64,000 nt of DNA from Symbiodinium natans (Eukaryota; Sar; Dinophyceae; Suessiales; Symbiodiniaceae): positions 113,017 through 177,016 of the forward strand of contig CAJNDS010002608.1 of NCBI GenBank assembly GCA_905221605.1, in the 5' to 3' direction. Below, piece after piece: positions 47,320 through 59,124 of this stretch (positions within the stretch are counted from its first letter, which is position 1; each line of letters starts with the position of its first letter). The notes under the pieces were generated by a model that had not been told where the DNA came from, did no database searches, and was given only the letters and a program-made list of their open reading frames with translations. The position numbers and the translations under genes were made by a program.

Positions 47320-48419
47320 TGACGGATCTAGGGGTTTGGGGTTTAGGGTTTAGGGTTGAGGGATCTAGGGGTTTGGGCAGCCTTGGGGGTTTGAGGGTTT
47401 CAGGGGGGATTTGGGGGAGGTGAGGTTTGGGGGTCTAGGCGTTTTGCGATTTTTTGGGCTTCGAGTTTTGGGGTTTGAGGATCCCCGAAACCTGGGAAGA
47501 AAAGGGGTGCCCTTCGACACTATGAACATCAGAATCCACCTTTGCTGGCACCAAATATTCCTGCTAAGCCATTGCTAGCAAAGCTAGAGAGAAGTGGATG
47601 ATCAACTTTCAGACCAGAATAGCAAAGTATGGGGCCTTGAGGTACTTTGTATGATATATAAGGTTCCTGAAACAACAGGTGCCGTAAATGTCGCATGCCC
47701 GCCCAGCCTTACCCTTGCTCCCCTGCTTTCAAAGCTCCTGACTGAGCTAGCTCCTAACAGGTAGGTGGTTTAGGATATAGGGTTTAGGGGGGTTTCGGGA
47801 GACATTCTGGTACATTAAGTACTCACGGAAGAGTGGGGACAACCCGCCTGCTTGGCCCACAGCTTCATTCTTTGGTACCCAAACTTGGCTTAGGGTTTAG
47901 AGATTGGCTCCCCCGCCCCTCCCCACCCCCACCCAAACACCTGAAATCACCTCCCCCCGAGCAACGGGCCCTCCACGCGCAGCGCCAGAGGTCGTAAAGC
48001 CTGCGCTCTTGCTGAATCGTGGGGGCCTTGGGGCCAGAACTGAGTTTAGGAGGATCCAACGATTCAAAGTGTTGTTGGGTTGAAGGTGTCGGGTCAGTCG
48101 GTCAGTCTCGCTAGCAGCAGCGGGCCGCACAGACACAGCCGCAAACAAAAACAAGGTAGCACGCGCGCTGGAGTGCCCTGCGTTTTGTTGGCATGCGTTG
48201 GGTGTGGTTAAGTTGGAAAGTGTAAAAAACCGAGGTTTTTGACTCATTCCGGTTTTCCGAACCAGGAAGACACGCCACTGATCCCTCGAAGGGCGGGCGC
48301 TTTTTCTTGAAAATGAGTGTTTCGCCTAGGCGGGAGCCTTGTTTTGAAAGACAGGAAAACCGAAAAGTTGTGTATACCTGTTCTAGGTGTTTTGAGCTTA
48401 TTTGTAAGGACTGCTTTCA

Positions 48420-48760
48420 AGAGAGGATTTGGGAATGTTTGGGCTTGGACTGCTTTGGGGATGCTTGGGCTTGAAGGTTTTGGTCAAAAAGGCTTTGGGA
48501 AGGTTTGGGCTTTGACTGCTTTGGTGGGCTTGAAGGTTCAGGCAAGAAAGGATTTTGGGATGCTTGGGGCCGGCTTTGTTTCGGGGGGGAGATGCCTGCA
48601 GCAAGTGCTATGTATATTCGCAACATGGCTATTCCCAACATGGATATTCCCCACATGGATATTCCCAACATGTATATTCCCAACATGGATATTCCCAACA
48701 TGGATACTCCCAACATGGATATTCCCAACATGGATATTCCCAACATGGATATTCCCAACC
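48420..48760. repeat. degenerate ~50-bp repeats followed by a 15-bp tandem repeat
   Basis: From 48,621 to 48,760 the 15-bp unit ATTCCCAACATGGAT is repeated about nine times with few changes. It has no stop in the frames I checked on either strand, so it produces overlapping open frames (IPNMD, HGYSQ, MLGIS, WEYPC). Just left of it, 48,420-48,570 holds two or three diverged copies of a GCTTTGGGAAGGTTTGGGCT-like unit. It lies between the stop at 49,106 and the next exon series, so it may be intergenic. Confidence 0.85.
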
Positions 48761-49105
48761 CCCCCCCCCCCAAGCCCCCCAAGCTGGAAACCCAGGAAAC
48801 TCAGGGCACACGAGGGTGCGTCCTACCAAAAACAAGCCCAATAAGCTTGGTTTAAGGGTACCGGTCCCAGTGAAACAGTTGTTCAAGATCGTTTTGTTGT
48901 GAGCATGTTTGGTATGAGAAAAGGGTGCTCGAAAAGTGTGCCTGCCCACACGTTGTTCGACATCATCGGTAATCTGTGCCCGAAAAAGGTCCTTGTTCTA
49001 GTGTGTTGCTATCTTGCGTCTACTTCCACACAGTGTGGCCCATGGCTCGATTTAACATCTCCTTGGATTGTGTTCAAACACAACAAAACAGAATTCGTAA
49101 GGGGA

Positions 49106-50041
49106 CTACAGAGCCACCTCGTTCAGGATCGCCTTCGTCTCGGCAGTGCGAAAACCGCCAGAGTTGAGCGTTAAGACCTGACATTGCCACTACGTTCTGC
49201 GAGGGAGGGGGGTGGTGTCTAGGGTTCGAGGATATTGTGGCACATGGACGTAAGTACTCATGAAACACAAACCGAACGCGACGTTCATATAAGAGACCAA
49301 CCTGCAGGGTTGCAGTCTGTCTTGCTATCGAGATGAAGACTTTCCTGCAACACGGCCGCCGTGCACGGTTCTAACATGCCAGCAACGCCAGACTTCCACC
49401 GGCAGGAGCTGGCGACCTCGATGGTGCTATGCAATATAACGAGAGCTAAGCCCATAAAATTCATACATAAAAACACATACAAATACATACATACCTAGAC
49501 GCATATTCTACGTGTTGAATCCGAGAACGCTGTGCATGCGTGTCGTACTGACACGTACATCGACGAACGTGCCAGAAGCCCGAACAAAACTGGATACCAC
49601 ATGACCTTTGTGAGACTCAAAAGGCCAACCTGCAATATGAATGATTCAAGGCAAGTGGCTTTTCTGTCTTGTCGCTGTCGGCGACGGGTGGCGTCTCCTA
49701 AGCCCCATCAACTTGGAAACTGATTTCGACCCCGAGTGACCTCGATGATGGTACGTAGATCGCGGGCCCAGGGTACCGAATAAGACTTCATTTGGAAAGC
49801 TATGTGACTTGGGTTTAGACGTGCCCCTTTCGGAATTCAATGATTCAAGGTTAGTGTAGGGGGGCTTTACTCTCACCGGCCCGGATGTCCTTCCGATTCT
49901 TCACAATGAGCACCTGCGAAAAGCAACAAATGCAGGTCAGGAAAGTGATTACCAGGTACCACGTGCGGGCTTCGACAGCCCATGGACAGCAAGCCACTGT
50001 CATGTTCCACCTTGATTTCAACAACATGATCAATGTGGTGC
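49106..50041 (-). CDS. 3' end of an unrecognised gene with mostly GT-AG introns
   Basis: Exons in transcript order: 50011-50041 (HHIDHVVEIK), 49877-49913 (VLIVKNRKDIRA), probably one or more between, 49345-49416 (VASSCRWKSGVAGMLEPC...) and 49106-49177 (VLTLNSGGFRTAETKAILNE, then VAL and a TAG stop). The first two join in phase across a 97-bp GT-AG intron with a TTTTCGCAG acceptor, and the second ends at a good GGTGAGAG donor. The last two join in phase at a GA donor. Telomere-like repeat is absent here. No family is recognised. Upstream, 50,360-50,550 reads a Ser/Pro-rich frame that may be an earlier exon. Confidence 0.5.
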
Positions 50042-50744
50042 CTGCAGTGTCTTGCCACTTACAAACCGCTGAAAAACGTACTGAAACGATGAATGGACTG
50101 ATATGATAATGGAAAATAGGAATAAAAAAATAGAACAATAGACGAATGGAATAAACATAACATTTGTAACATTTGAAGCCAAAGGCATCCAAAAAACTAC
50201 AATAAGACCATAATGCCATGATACGAGCAGACCATAATAACTGCAGACCATAATAACTCAACAATATATGAATACTACAAGGATAGATAATTGGTGCGCA
50301 ATCATATAACAGTATACTAAACGAAACATGTAACATAACGACAGAATTTTCATCACCAAATAACATCATAGAAGAATGCTACTATCTTGGACTCTGGAGA
50401 GTAACCCAATCCCCAGTCGCTGCTTGGACCACTAGGGCTTGGAGACCCCGATGTTTGAGGGGACGATTTCGTGGCTTTGGTGCACGGGGCCGTAAACAAG
50501 TACCAACAGCTGCATGCTATTTTGGGATTTCTAGGTTCAAGGCTCCGGGGCAAAGCCGGACCTCTGTTTCATAGAGCTTGATGACCAGCTCCTTCTCCTG
50601 AGCGTGACGTGAACCCTAGAACATGACCGCCATTAGGGCAAAGCCCACACCACCAAACCTTGGACGCTAAATCCTGAACGCTAGACACCTCCGGACCCTG
50701 GTCCCTGAACCTCAAAACCAGACTTACAGGTTATTGGGAGAGAC

Positions 50745-50777
<33 letters not shown>

Positions 50778-53230
50778 AAAATAAAAGCGGACCGTGCCAA
50801 GCGCACTGTCGGGAAGGTGGCCAAGCAAGGCTACACCTGGGCCCTCGCATGTGAAAGGCTTCCTCTGGGTGTAGGGGTTAGGGTCGAATGGTGTTTGGGG
50901 TTTGGGGTTTAAAGTTTAGGGTTTGAGGGCGTTAGGGTTTAGGCTTTGGGGTCTGGGACGCCTGCACTCAAAGCAAACTGGCTAGGATCGCTCAATGTTG
51001 ATGTATGCATGTATTTCTTTCTTATCCTGCCTTGCTTGCAGATTCCCCAAAGCGGCTCATTCCAAGCTTGCCCCTCTACCGGCCTTGCAGCCCAACCACA
51101 AATCTTACACCAACAATGCTGACCCTGTCAGCTCCCGACTCCTTCAGGGTCGAGTACCCTAGTTGGAGGGCACCCCACCCATTGCGCATCAGACCTGGTA
51201 AACTCCACAATCTTCTTTTGCGACTCCCTTATTGAAGAGCCCTGAAATCCCAGCAACGCCTGCACGCGTTGCATGCTCCGAGCACCAGGCAGCATTGAAG
51301 AAGCATTGGGTCTTCAGCAGAGCCTTCTCCTTCGCAGCCACAGACTAGGGCTTTAGGGTTCTGAGGTTCCTCTTTGCCGGACCAGCCCACCCTTCCCCGG
51401 CTTGCAATAATTTAATGGCAACGTGTGGTGGCGGCATGTAGCAACCAGAGCACCCAGACTTCCGCTGTTCCCAAAGACCTTGGTCAAGGCCTCGGAGAGA
51501 CGAAACCGTAAACTAACCAGCTGCAGAAGAAATGCTAAACGCTGGGGCCCCCCGAATCCCACTCTAAGAGTTCACAAGGCCTCCGGGCCCTCCTCTTAAT
51601 ACTCCGACTGCCAAAGAACAAGGCACCCTTGAACTCAAAACTCGGATGTTTTGGAACGCTCCACACAACTGCCTCTTGTCCACATCCTCATCCCTAACAC
51701 CAGATATTTCATTCTACGCCTCCCACGAAAAGAGGGTGCCACCCTCAACATCATGTCTTTCGATACACAGAAGGGGGCTCCTCAGGGGGAAGCCGCTGTC
51801 GACCCTTTCCTTTGCCCTTGCCGTCACCTTTCGGGTGGCTGGCCCAAAGGGCTTCGTCCGGAGATTTCCGGGGTCACTCACAGGGTCCTCAAGCCTCGCC
51901 CCCAAAGCATTGCTCTTTAGGGCTTGTAAGCTTTCGGGGACATGTACCCCTTCTAAAGAGGCTGCCTTGGGCGACCCTGCCTGGACACTGCACCTCCAAA
52001 CCTCAAAACCCTACATGAGCCCTTCAGCCGCTTTGAACTTTGCAAGGGATACTAGGAGGGATCCTAGAAGGACTCTTAATCCCGACCCAAAGCACCTACA
52101 GCCCTGACTCAGGTCCCTCCTTTAGTGCCTTGATGGTCTTGGGCTTCTGGTTTGCTTTTTCAAGCTTAGGCTCTAAGGAACATCTGAGCACGTGGTGTAG
52201 CGGTAGGGTTTAGGGGCTTTGCTTTGGCTGCACAAGTAATACTGACTCCGGAAGCAAGACCCAGCTACAACACGCAAATTCTTCCCCTTTGCATCGAGGT
52301 CTGTGGACCATGTACTGGCCTCATCACCCCCACCCCCGCCCCCTCCCCCAGCAACCCTGAAGTTGCCCAGGCCCTAAGGACCCTTGGTACATCTGCAAAG
52401 CTGGACCCACTCCGGTCTAAAGCGTGGATGCCGCACCTCGGCCAGCTGCCTCAGGCAACCAGAGAGCGGCGGTCAGGGAAGGTGGTTGCTGGGTGTGTGG
52501 CCCCCCAATCAGCGCTTTCGTTCGAGGTAGCCCATTATGATGCCTTTTGCTGCCCCTGTTGCTTAGATTTCAAGATGAACGACAAGAATCATCATCACAA
52601 CAAGAGGCATCACAATAATCGTAAGCAGCAGGATATCAACCATAATCCATAATCCCAATCCCTACAGACAGGTTCTTCGGTGGGAACATGATGGAGGACT
52701 GGGAGTAGCCAGCAGGGGCTCCAAGTGGAGAGGGTTGTTTAGGGTTTAGGGCTGCACATGACGGATCTTTAGATCTCATGCAGCCTGAACGCCCCCGAAA
52801 CCTCCTTTCAAAACCTTTGACAACCTCACCTGCTACGACTCGAAACCTTGGTTGCACTTTGCCTTGAAGGGGGCTAGAACCCGACAAACCTCTAAGCCCC
52901 AAAAAACCCTAAACCCCTGGGGTTCACCAAACCCCTAACCCTAAACGCTGCAGCAACAAAACTCAACGTAACCTCTGATGGCAAAAACTTCCCCCAGGTG
53001 GTATACTGTGCCCTCCAAGGTTCAGGGCTCTGCCCTTCATTCTAATGGTTAAGTTACTTTGCTTAGCCATGATGACCGTGGCGCAGTATCTATAGAGTCC
53101 AGGGTATGCATACCCTTAGAGCCGTGACAGACGTTTATCATATTGTCTGGGGCATTCTGAGAAAAATGCAAACTAAGGGCAGCCATCGGGTCTAGGGTTC
53201 AACCAAAACCCCTGAAACCGCATCGGGGGT
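50042..53230. other. AT-rich then mixed sequence, no clear gene
   Basis: 50,100-50,340 is AT-rich. A run of 30 C occupies 50747-50776. Plus-strand frames at 51646-52107 and 52224-52652 are long, but I recognise no family in them, and several overlapping frames are open at once. Telomere-like CCCTAAA sequence reappears at 50.6-50.95 and 52.9 kb. Confidence 0.3.
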
Positions 53231-53233
53231 AAG

Positions 53234-53349
53234 TCAACAGGCTGAGCGCGCAACCGCGACACCCACGGCTCGGGCCCTGACGTACGGCCCGTCGCGGTCC
53301 CGGTCCCCTCCGGACTTCTTCCCGGCCTTGCCGCTGCCCACGGGTTTCC
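53234..53349 (-). CDS. basic Gly/Lys/Asp-rich exon or tail
   Basis: The minus strand reads KPVGSGKAGKKSGGDRDRD followed by GPYVRARAVG and a stop at 53234. A donor may lie before the stop, at TACGTCAGG. The charged low-complexity composition is typical of disordered tails. It is surrounded by telomere-like sequence. The parent gene is unknown. Confidence 0.35.
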
Positions 53350-56300
53350 GGGTATTTGGGGGATTCAGGGGTTTTAGGGTTTAGGGCGTTTAGGGGCGTT
53401 TTTTGTGAGGATATCAGCATCAGAGCAACCCTAAGCCTCCTTTAACAGTAGGAAACCTTTCATTGGGTGCCTTGAACTTACGGGCCTGTACTATAACAGC
53501 GACCCGAACTTGGGTCGGGAGCAACCTCCGAAACGCAAAGGGGGGGGTTCCCTTCCGCTGCGCAGGGTATACGAGGGAGCTTAGTCTGTCAGAACTGGAA
53601 TCATGGAACTTTGCGGGCATCTAAGAAAAAGACGGCCACATCGTGAACTCAAACATGCGAAAGCGGCTGGACCGTAGCTGCTCGACTTCCGACCGGATTT
53701 CGGATCCTCGCCAGGGCTCATGTTTTAGCAGGGCAACAGGGTTTAGGGTTCAGGCCTCAGGGTCTAGGGAGTCTAGGGGGCATCCCATTCAGACTTAGAA
53801 GGCTGCTATTGTTGGGCGAGGAGGCGAAACACAGGCATCAATAACCTCACGGGCTGAACGGTGACATCATGAGAGAACTGATCATCCAGAAGGCATGGGC
53901 ATTTTTCCAGAAAGAAAGGCACCTTATGCACCAAACTACTTACTACTATCCGCATCGAAGGAGAAGCCGCAGAAATGACGGGCAAGGAGGACTGCGATCC
54001 TGCTTGCACCAAACACTTAAGTTCCCCCCTTGTACTAGAACATGCCACAGCAGGTACTTGTCAGTTTCGTTCCCCCTTCATATCATCCCTACAGGAGGCT
54101 GTTACTTCCAAGCTGGAGGGAGCATTCGGAACTGAAATGCAAACCCTGAGCAAGCACCATGCCACCATCTCATTGTGGCTCACCGAACCCTAAAACTCCA
54201 AAACTCTACACTAAACTCTAAGTCTAAAAAGCACACCCTAAAACCCTGAATTTTAAACCACAAGCCGCACCTGATCGCCTGTTTTCCAACTGTGAAGGCA
54301 TGCCAGGCCTCTGTCTTGACCAGCTCGTCCAAAGCCTCCAGGTCCCGCTTCGGGGTTTGGGCTTCAGTTCCCCCCTGGCTTACTTTGGGGCCCGGTGATC
54401 CCCAAACAGCCATGGCCTCTTTCTGTGTCAACCTTTGGGGTCGACCAGAAGAGGCATCGCGAATTTCTTTTGCTCAACCACATGTGTATAATATCATAAT
54501 GCAATGAGACCTTACTCACGATGCTACAGTCTCAGTAGCAGATCTTGCAGAATTATAAGGCTTTGCTTGTTTTCAAAAGTATTTGTACTTTGAAAGCAGC
54601 AATAGAATGCATCCGCCTTCCTCCTCTATACTAATCTGAGGCGCACACTTGTATAACTAGCACGCGCTGCATTTGTGAGTTGTTAACAAAACAAGACTCA
54701 TCCTTTGTTCATAACTAGGGCGAGTTTTGCTTAAATTGTCAAATTCTTCAAGCTTAACACACCTAAGCCTAAGCGGGAATGTAATCAGTACTGGGGCGAA
54801 ATCTACTGTCATTAGGCGCCACAGTGAACAATCATGTAATTAAAGGCAAAAGGGTAAGAGAACCAGTTCAGTAAGCAAAGTCAGCCCCGAAATAGATCAG
54901 CCATGGCAAGGGACGATTATGTTTCCTCAATGCTAGTAGAATATTAAGCAGAATAACAATGCGCGATGTCACGAAATCAACGTAGGAGGTGTCTTCAATT
55001 GGCAGGTCAAGCTACTCATCTGAGGGCAGCCCCGTAAACTGAGGGCAGCCCCATAAAAAATTGGAAGACGTGATGCTTTGATAGAAGAGGTGGTTTAGTT
55101 AATGCAATTCGTTTGAAACATGTTCGCACTCTTCCTCACAATGAGGGGCTAGTCTGTGTAAATTTATGAAAGGACTAAAGCTGGAAAACTCCAAGAGGAG
55201 GTTAATCATCTTTCATGAATCTGAAGCCCTTGTTATTGAATGTTTGCCAGGTTATTCACGAAGTCAACTACTATACTGCATATCTGATGTGTCGACTTAT
55301 TGTAAGTAGGAAATGCCACCTTTTGTTCTGCAATCATACTGGCTGTTTAGGTAGTACAGTGAGCCCTTCGGTTGTGCCCCCATGATAGACCACGGGTTTA
55401 GGGATAAGGGTTACAAAAAGGGTTCTGGGTTCGGGGGGATGCCATGGGGCTGCCACGGCGGGGGGGAAGGCAGAGCGCTAACCATGTGCATATACATATA
55501 TATATATATATAGAGTATAAAAACGTGCCTACACAATCTGCGTGTGCAATTGAGTGCATTGAACTTCAATGACTCAAGTGCACGCCCGAACCTGTTTGCA
55601 ACACCCGAACTGAAACTCTGCCGAAGGAGCCAAAACCTTGTGTTCTTGTAGGCTGCCTACGAAAGTACAAAAGGCTAGGGATCCTTTACATGAAGGATCT
55701 GGCAAGTTGAGGCTCTGGCAAAAAAAAAAAAAAAACCTACTGAAAGGCAAGCCCGCCATGTCCAGCTTCTGCTCGATGCTCGTAGGACGACCCATCGCTG
55801 CCTCGCATCCGCCCCTAAGGCCCCTAAGGACCCTAAGGCTGGGATGTTCCCCTTCTTCTGACCATCCTGAAAAGGGATTCTGGTACCCCCGGTTATATTC
55901 CCTGCATGGTGAAAGGTTCATGCTACGAGTTCCGGTGCGCTGCTTTTGCGTGTCCAGAATAACCTTCTCGGGGTCCCCGTGTAAGTAACGTAAAAGGGAG
56001 TCCTTACAATAAGAAGGGAGGGGCCTCTGAATCTGAGACTACCCAGCTGTGGGGTCTTTTGACTGAAGGGCCGAAGGTCTACTGACCTGGTTGCGGGTTG
56101 TCAAATCATCAGAACGACGACTGTGGTCATCATAAACGTAGTCGACATAGTCACAATGGAGCAACAATCAGAGTCGTGATAGTCGCAATAGTCCTCATTA
56201 TCAGAATCATCGTCTTACGAGTCATGCAACCATGAACATCATACTGATACTCGTAAGACCTCGTAAGCCAAGCCAAGAGAGATTCAGGCCGCCACCGTGC

Positions 56301-57535
56301 GCTGTTCACGCAGAGGTCCGCGAAGCGGCACGCACTGCTGACAACGAAGCACTCTAAAATCTGGATATGGAAGGTTTAAATGTGGGGTTTAGGGTAGGGT
56401 TCGGGGCCACTTGATTCTGCATTAGAACCCGCGCGGCTACTTCGGCTATTACAGCTGCCTTGCTTGGCACGACTCTGCATCAGTGGCGCGCCATTTCGTT
56501 CAGCAGCGTTGGGTAGCTTTTCCTTAGGCTTCCTGGGAGTGGGCTGACGTGGACGGGGCTGAAGGTGTGAAGTCTGCGGTTGGGTCCTCGGATCTGCAGC
56601 CGATGTGCTGATGCAAAGATTCAGTTGTTTGCAGGCCCTGTCTCGAGCAGAGTCTGTTGAACTCAACCTCAACCTCAGCCCAACTATAACAACAGGAGCA
56701 CAGTTCGGAGTACACATTTCTGCTGGCGTCTACAAAGGGGGAAAGGGCACCACCGCAAAACAAAGGGTTCAAGTCTCAGGTTGCACCAATAAGAAAAGAT
56801 CGCGGTGGTGTCCAACTCTTGCACGCATCAAGAATACAGGCAGCACCGTTAGTAGTGCTGTCAGCAAAACATGCGCCGGGCTTTTTGCTGAGCGTAGCAG
56901 CTGTCGTCCAGCGAGAAGGAAACACTGCCCGCACTCGTGGAACGATTCCACTCGCCGCAAGTGACGGCTTCCACCATCTTCCACCCCAACCACAAAACAA
57001 ACCAAGCGGTTGGATACGACGCTTCCTGAGCAACATCCTTTCACGAACCCCTCCCTCTCTCTGGCAAGCGCTCAAAGCCCAAAGCAACAGAAGCAAAACA
57101 CTGGGGCAGACCGATCTCTCGGACTCAGATCAGGTGGTGACGAAGCAGCGCCTGTCTCCGTCAGCTTCGGATGTTGCCGGCAACTTCCGGAAGCACAGCT
57201 CAGAGATGCTCAGAGCGCCAATCCCTTTTCGTCAGGTCGGGCGGGTTGGCGTCAAGCCCGCTTGTCCTCTTCCTACTTGCTACAACGGCACTGTGCTTGG
57301 CACTAGGTGCTTCATGATGCTTCATGGTGGGCCTCCCGAGATGAGCCTCAGAATCGACTGAAGTCCCCTCAATCTCGAAATTGCACTCGGAGACGCTCGG
57401 AGTCTATGGGAAATATGGGAGATGCGCTCCTTTGGGGCGCATCAGATGGCAAAAGCACAAACTCCGCTAGGAAAACATAGGAAAACTTGAAAGAATTGAA
57501 TAGTCAGATGTAGCGGCCTTGCGCCCTATGCACAC
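53350..57535. other. mostly non-repetitive stretch, no resolved gene
   Basis: A plus frame from about 53,936 to 54,193 is of natural composition (includes GKEDCDPACTKHLSSPLVLE and ends SLWLTEP) but of no known family. 54.5-55.4 kb is moderately AT-rich with no open frame of note. A TA microsatellite lies near 55,500. 56.4-57.4 kb is GC-balanced with long frames on both strands and contains a 22-bp exact match to the carbonic anhydrase gene. Confidence 0.3.
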
Positions 57536-57538
57536 TCT

Positions 57539-59124
57539 TCAGGCCAAGGGCACAACGTACTGAGATTGCACCACGTAGGTCGGAGACACCAGAATGCGAG
57601 AGCCGTGGGGTGCGAGGTCAACCGACATCCCGTACAGGTCCTTCATCTGCTTGCAGAGGTTGTCGAAAGACTCGGGAGAAACCTGGTGGCAATCCTTGTC
57701 CACATGCCAAGTGATGACGTATGGAGAGCACACTGAGTTGTCGTGCGACTGGCCGGTGGTTGACCTGGGATCAGAAGCTCAAGCGCGGGGCCGGACTTAT
57801 GATATCTACTTGAGGGCCATGGCGCCTCTTGGTGACATGGTGCTTAAGGCTGAAAAGTTTCGGAGGGTCTTGTGTGGCTTGGGGTTTGCGGCTAAAGCTC
57901 TGCGCTTGGGGTTTGGGGCTGCAGTGCTGTCAGAGACTCAACACTTAACGACTTCACAAGGAAACAATGCCTCTTGCAAGCCACGTGGCCCAGAGTACAT
58001 GACGGAGTTGTTATGTCCAACAACAGTCCAGCCGTGCAGCAGATCGTTCACAGTAGGCCCCCCGTTCACGATCTGGTAGATCTGGCCCTGCACCACGACC
58101 ATAGGGTTCAGAAGGCCACGGCCGTTTGCGGCACCTGCAACGTGAACACGCGCTCAGATGCTTTCGATATAACCCCTTAAAGCATCAAGAGCTCTGGCAA
58201 GCAGTGCCTCACCAAAGCAGCCAAGAGTAAAACGTCGGCTATCGGAGACTCACACACACACCTACACACCCAGCACGCCCGCATTCGCGCACACGTTGAC
58301 TCACCTATGCTGACGGTCACTGTGTGACAAGCGGGTCAGGGTGGTTGGCTGCATGCTCACGTGCCTCCCAAACCATCCGCGAGGAGGTCTGCGTTCATGC
58401 CGTCCGAAGCATCGTTGTCGGTGCCGGCTGAAGAGTGCACGTAGTGGACCTCGTAGGACTTGCCGACCTGCACGTCACCCGTGCAGTGCTGAAAGGTGTA
58501 CGGTGTCATCTGCGCGTCAGTGAGAGTGTCCGTTGGGCACATGAAGCCAGGCCGTGGGTTGCTCGCCAGGCGCCTGCCGGAGGAGGCCGCGTCGTACGCC
58601 ATCGCATCGGTGTCGTTGTTGTAGGCATCGCTCTTATGCTCAGCCCCCAAGTGGAAGTGCACGTTCACCAGCGGCAGGAAGTTGGCCTGGGCATCCGTCA
58701 GCGTGGCCGCCTTCGGCACCATGCTGCCTGTTGCGCCAGTTGAGAGATCACGAGGCGTCTGAGGCTCGGCCGTGTTGCAAGCTGGCTTGTTGAAGTTGTA
58801 CGGGCAAGCGGGAGAACCTGGCACGGGGTTGCTCAGAACTGTAGTCGGGGAGCCACAGCACGCCTCACTCTTGTAGAAGTCCTTCAGCTCGCCGCAAGTG
58901 ACGGCTTCCGCCCCGACAGCCAGCGCCAGCACCAATGCCAAGCCTGTGGCAACCTTGGGCCGGGCCGTGGCGAGGGGCAGCACCAGCGCCATCCATGGCG
59001 AGCTGCGGAATCCGGAGCCCGTCTCCTCACCGGTTGTCTCGCAAAGATCCACCTCCGGGTCGTCAGGGCACGTGGCGATGGCGACTTTGGCGAGGCAGGC
59101 GATCACCGCAAGCAAGCGCAACAT
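57539..59124 (-). CDS. delta-class carbonic anhydrase, three exons
   Basis: Exons 58365-59124, 57990-58134 and 57764-57539 (reading leftwards) total 1131 bp, or 376 residues. Both introns (230 and 225 bp) begin with GC and end AG|G. The enzyme interconverts CO2 and bicarbonate and in dinoflagellates serves carbon supply for photosynthesis. Visible family features are NVHFHLGAEHKSDAYN at about 154-169, with the His-x-His metal ligands and a nearby His, YEVHYVHSS at about 224-232, GLLNPMVVVQGQIYQIVN in exon 2, and SPYVITWHVDKDCH in exon 3. The N-terminus has two hydrophobic stretches (residues 2-18 and about 45-74), the second ending at GAEAVTCGEL, where a secreted form would begin. This suggests a signal peptide plus a second targeting segment, or that translation really starts at Met45. 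The first ATG follows an upstream CCCCAG that could serve as a trans-splice acceptor. Confidence 0.85.
57765..57989 (-). other. GC-AG intron 2 of the carbonic anhydrase gene
   Basis: Begins GCCACGTGGC and ends ATCCCAG before a G. Removal gives the continuous family sequence VMYSGSTTGQSHDNSVCSPY. Confidence 0.8.
58135..58364 (-). other. GC-AG intron 1 of the carbonic anhydrase gene
   Basis: Begins GCACGTGAGC and ends TTGCAG before a G. A GT donor four bases further on would put exon 2 out of frame, whereas the GC donor keeps the family sequence GLGGAANGRGLLNP intact. Confidence 0.75.

Noticed and set aside
48317-48949. Five overlapping ORFs over 100 codons
   Set aside because: They come from the 15-bp repeat, which has no stop codon in any of these frames.
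46468-56480. Short similarity between TGCAGAGCCGTGTCAAGCAG near 46.48 kb and a matching stretch near 56.47 kb (both minus strand)
   Set aside because: About 22 bases with several mismatches and no extension; too short to call a repeat.
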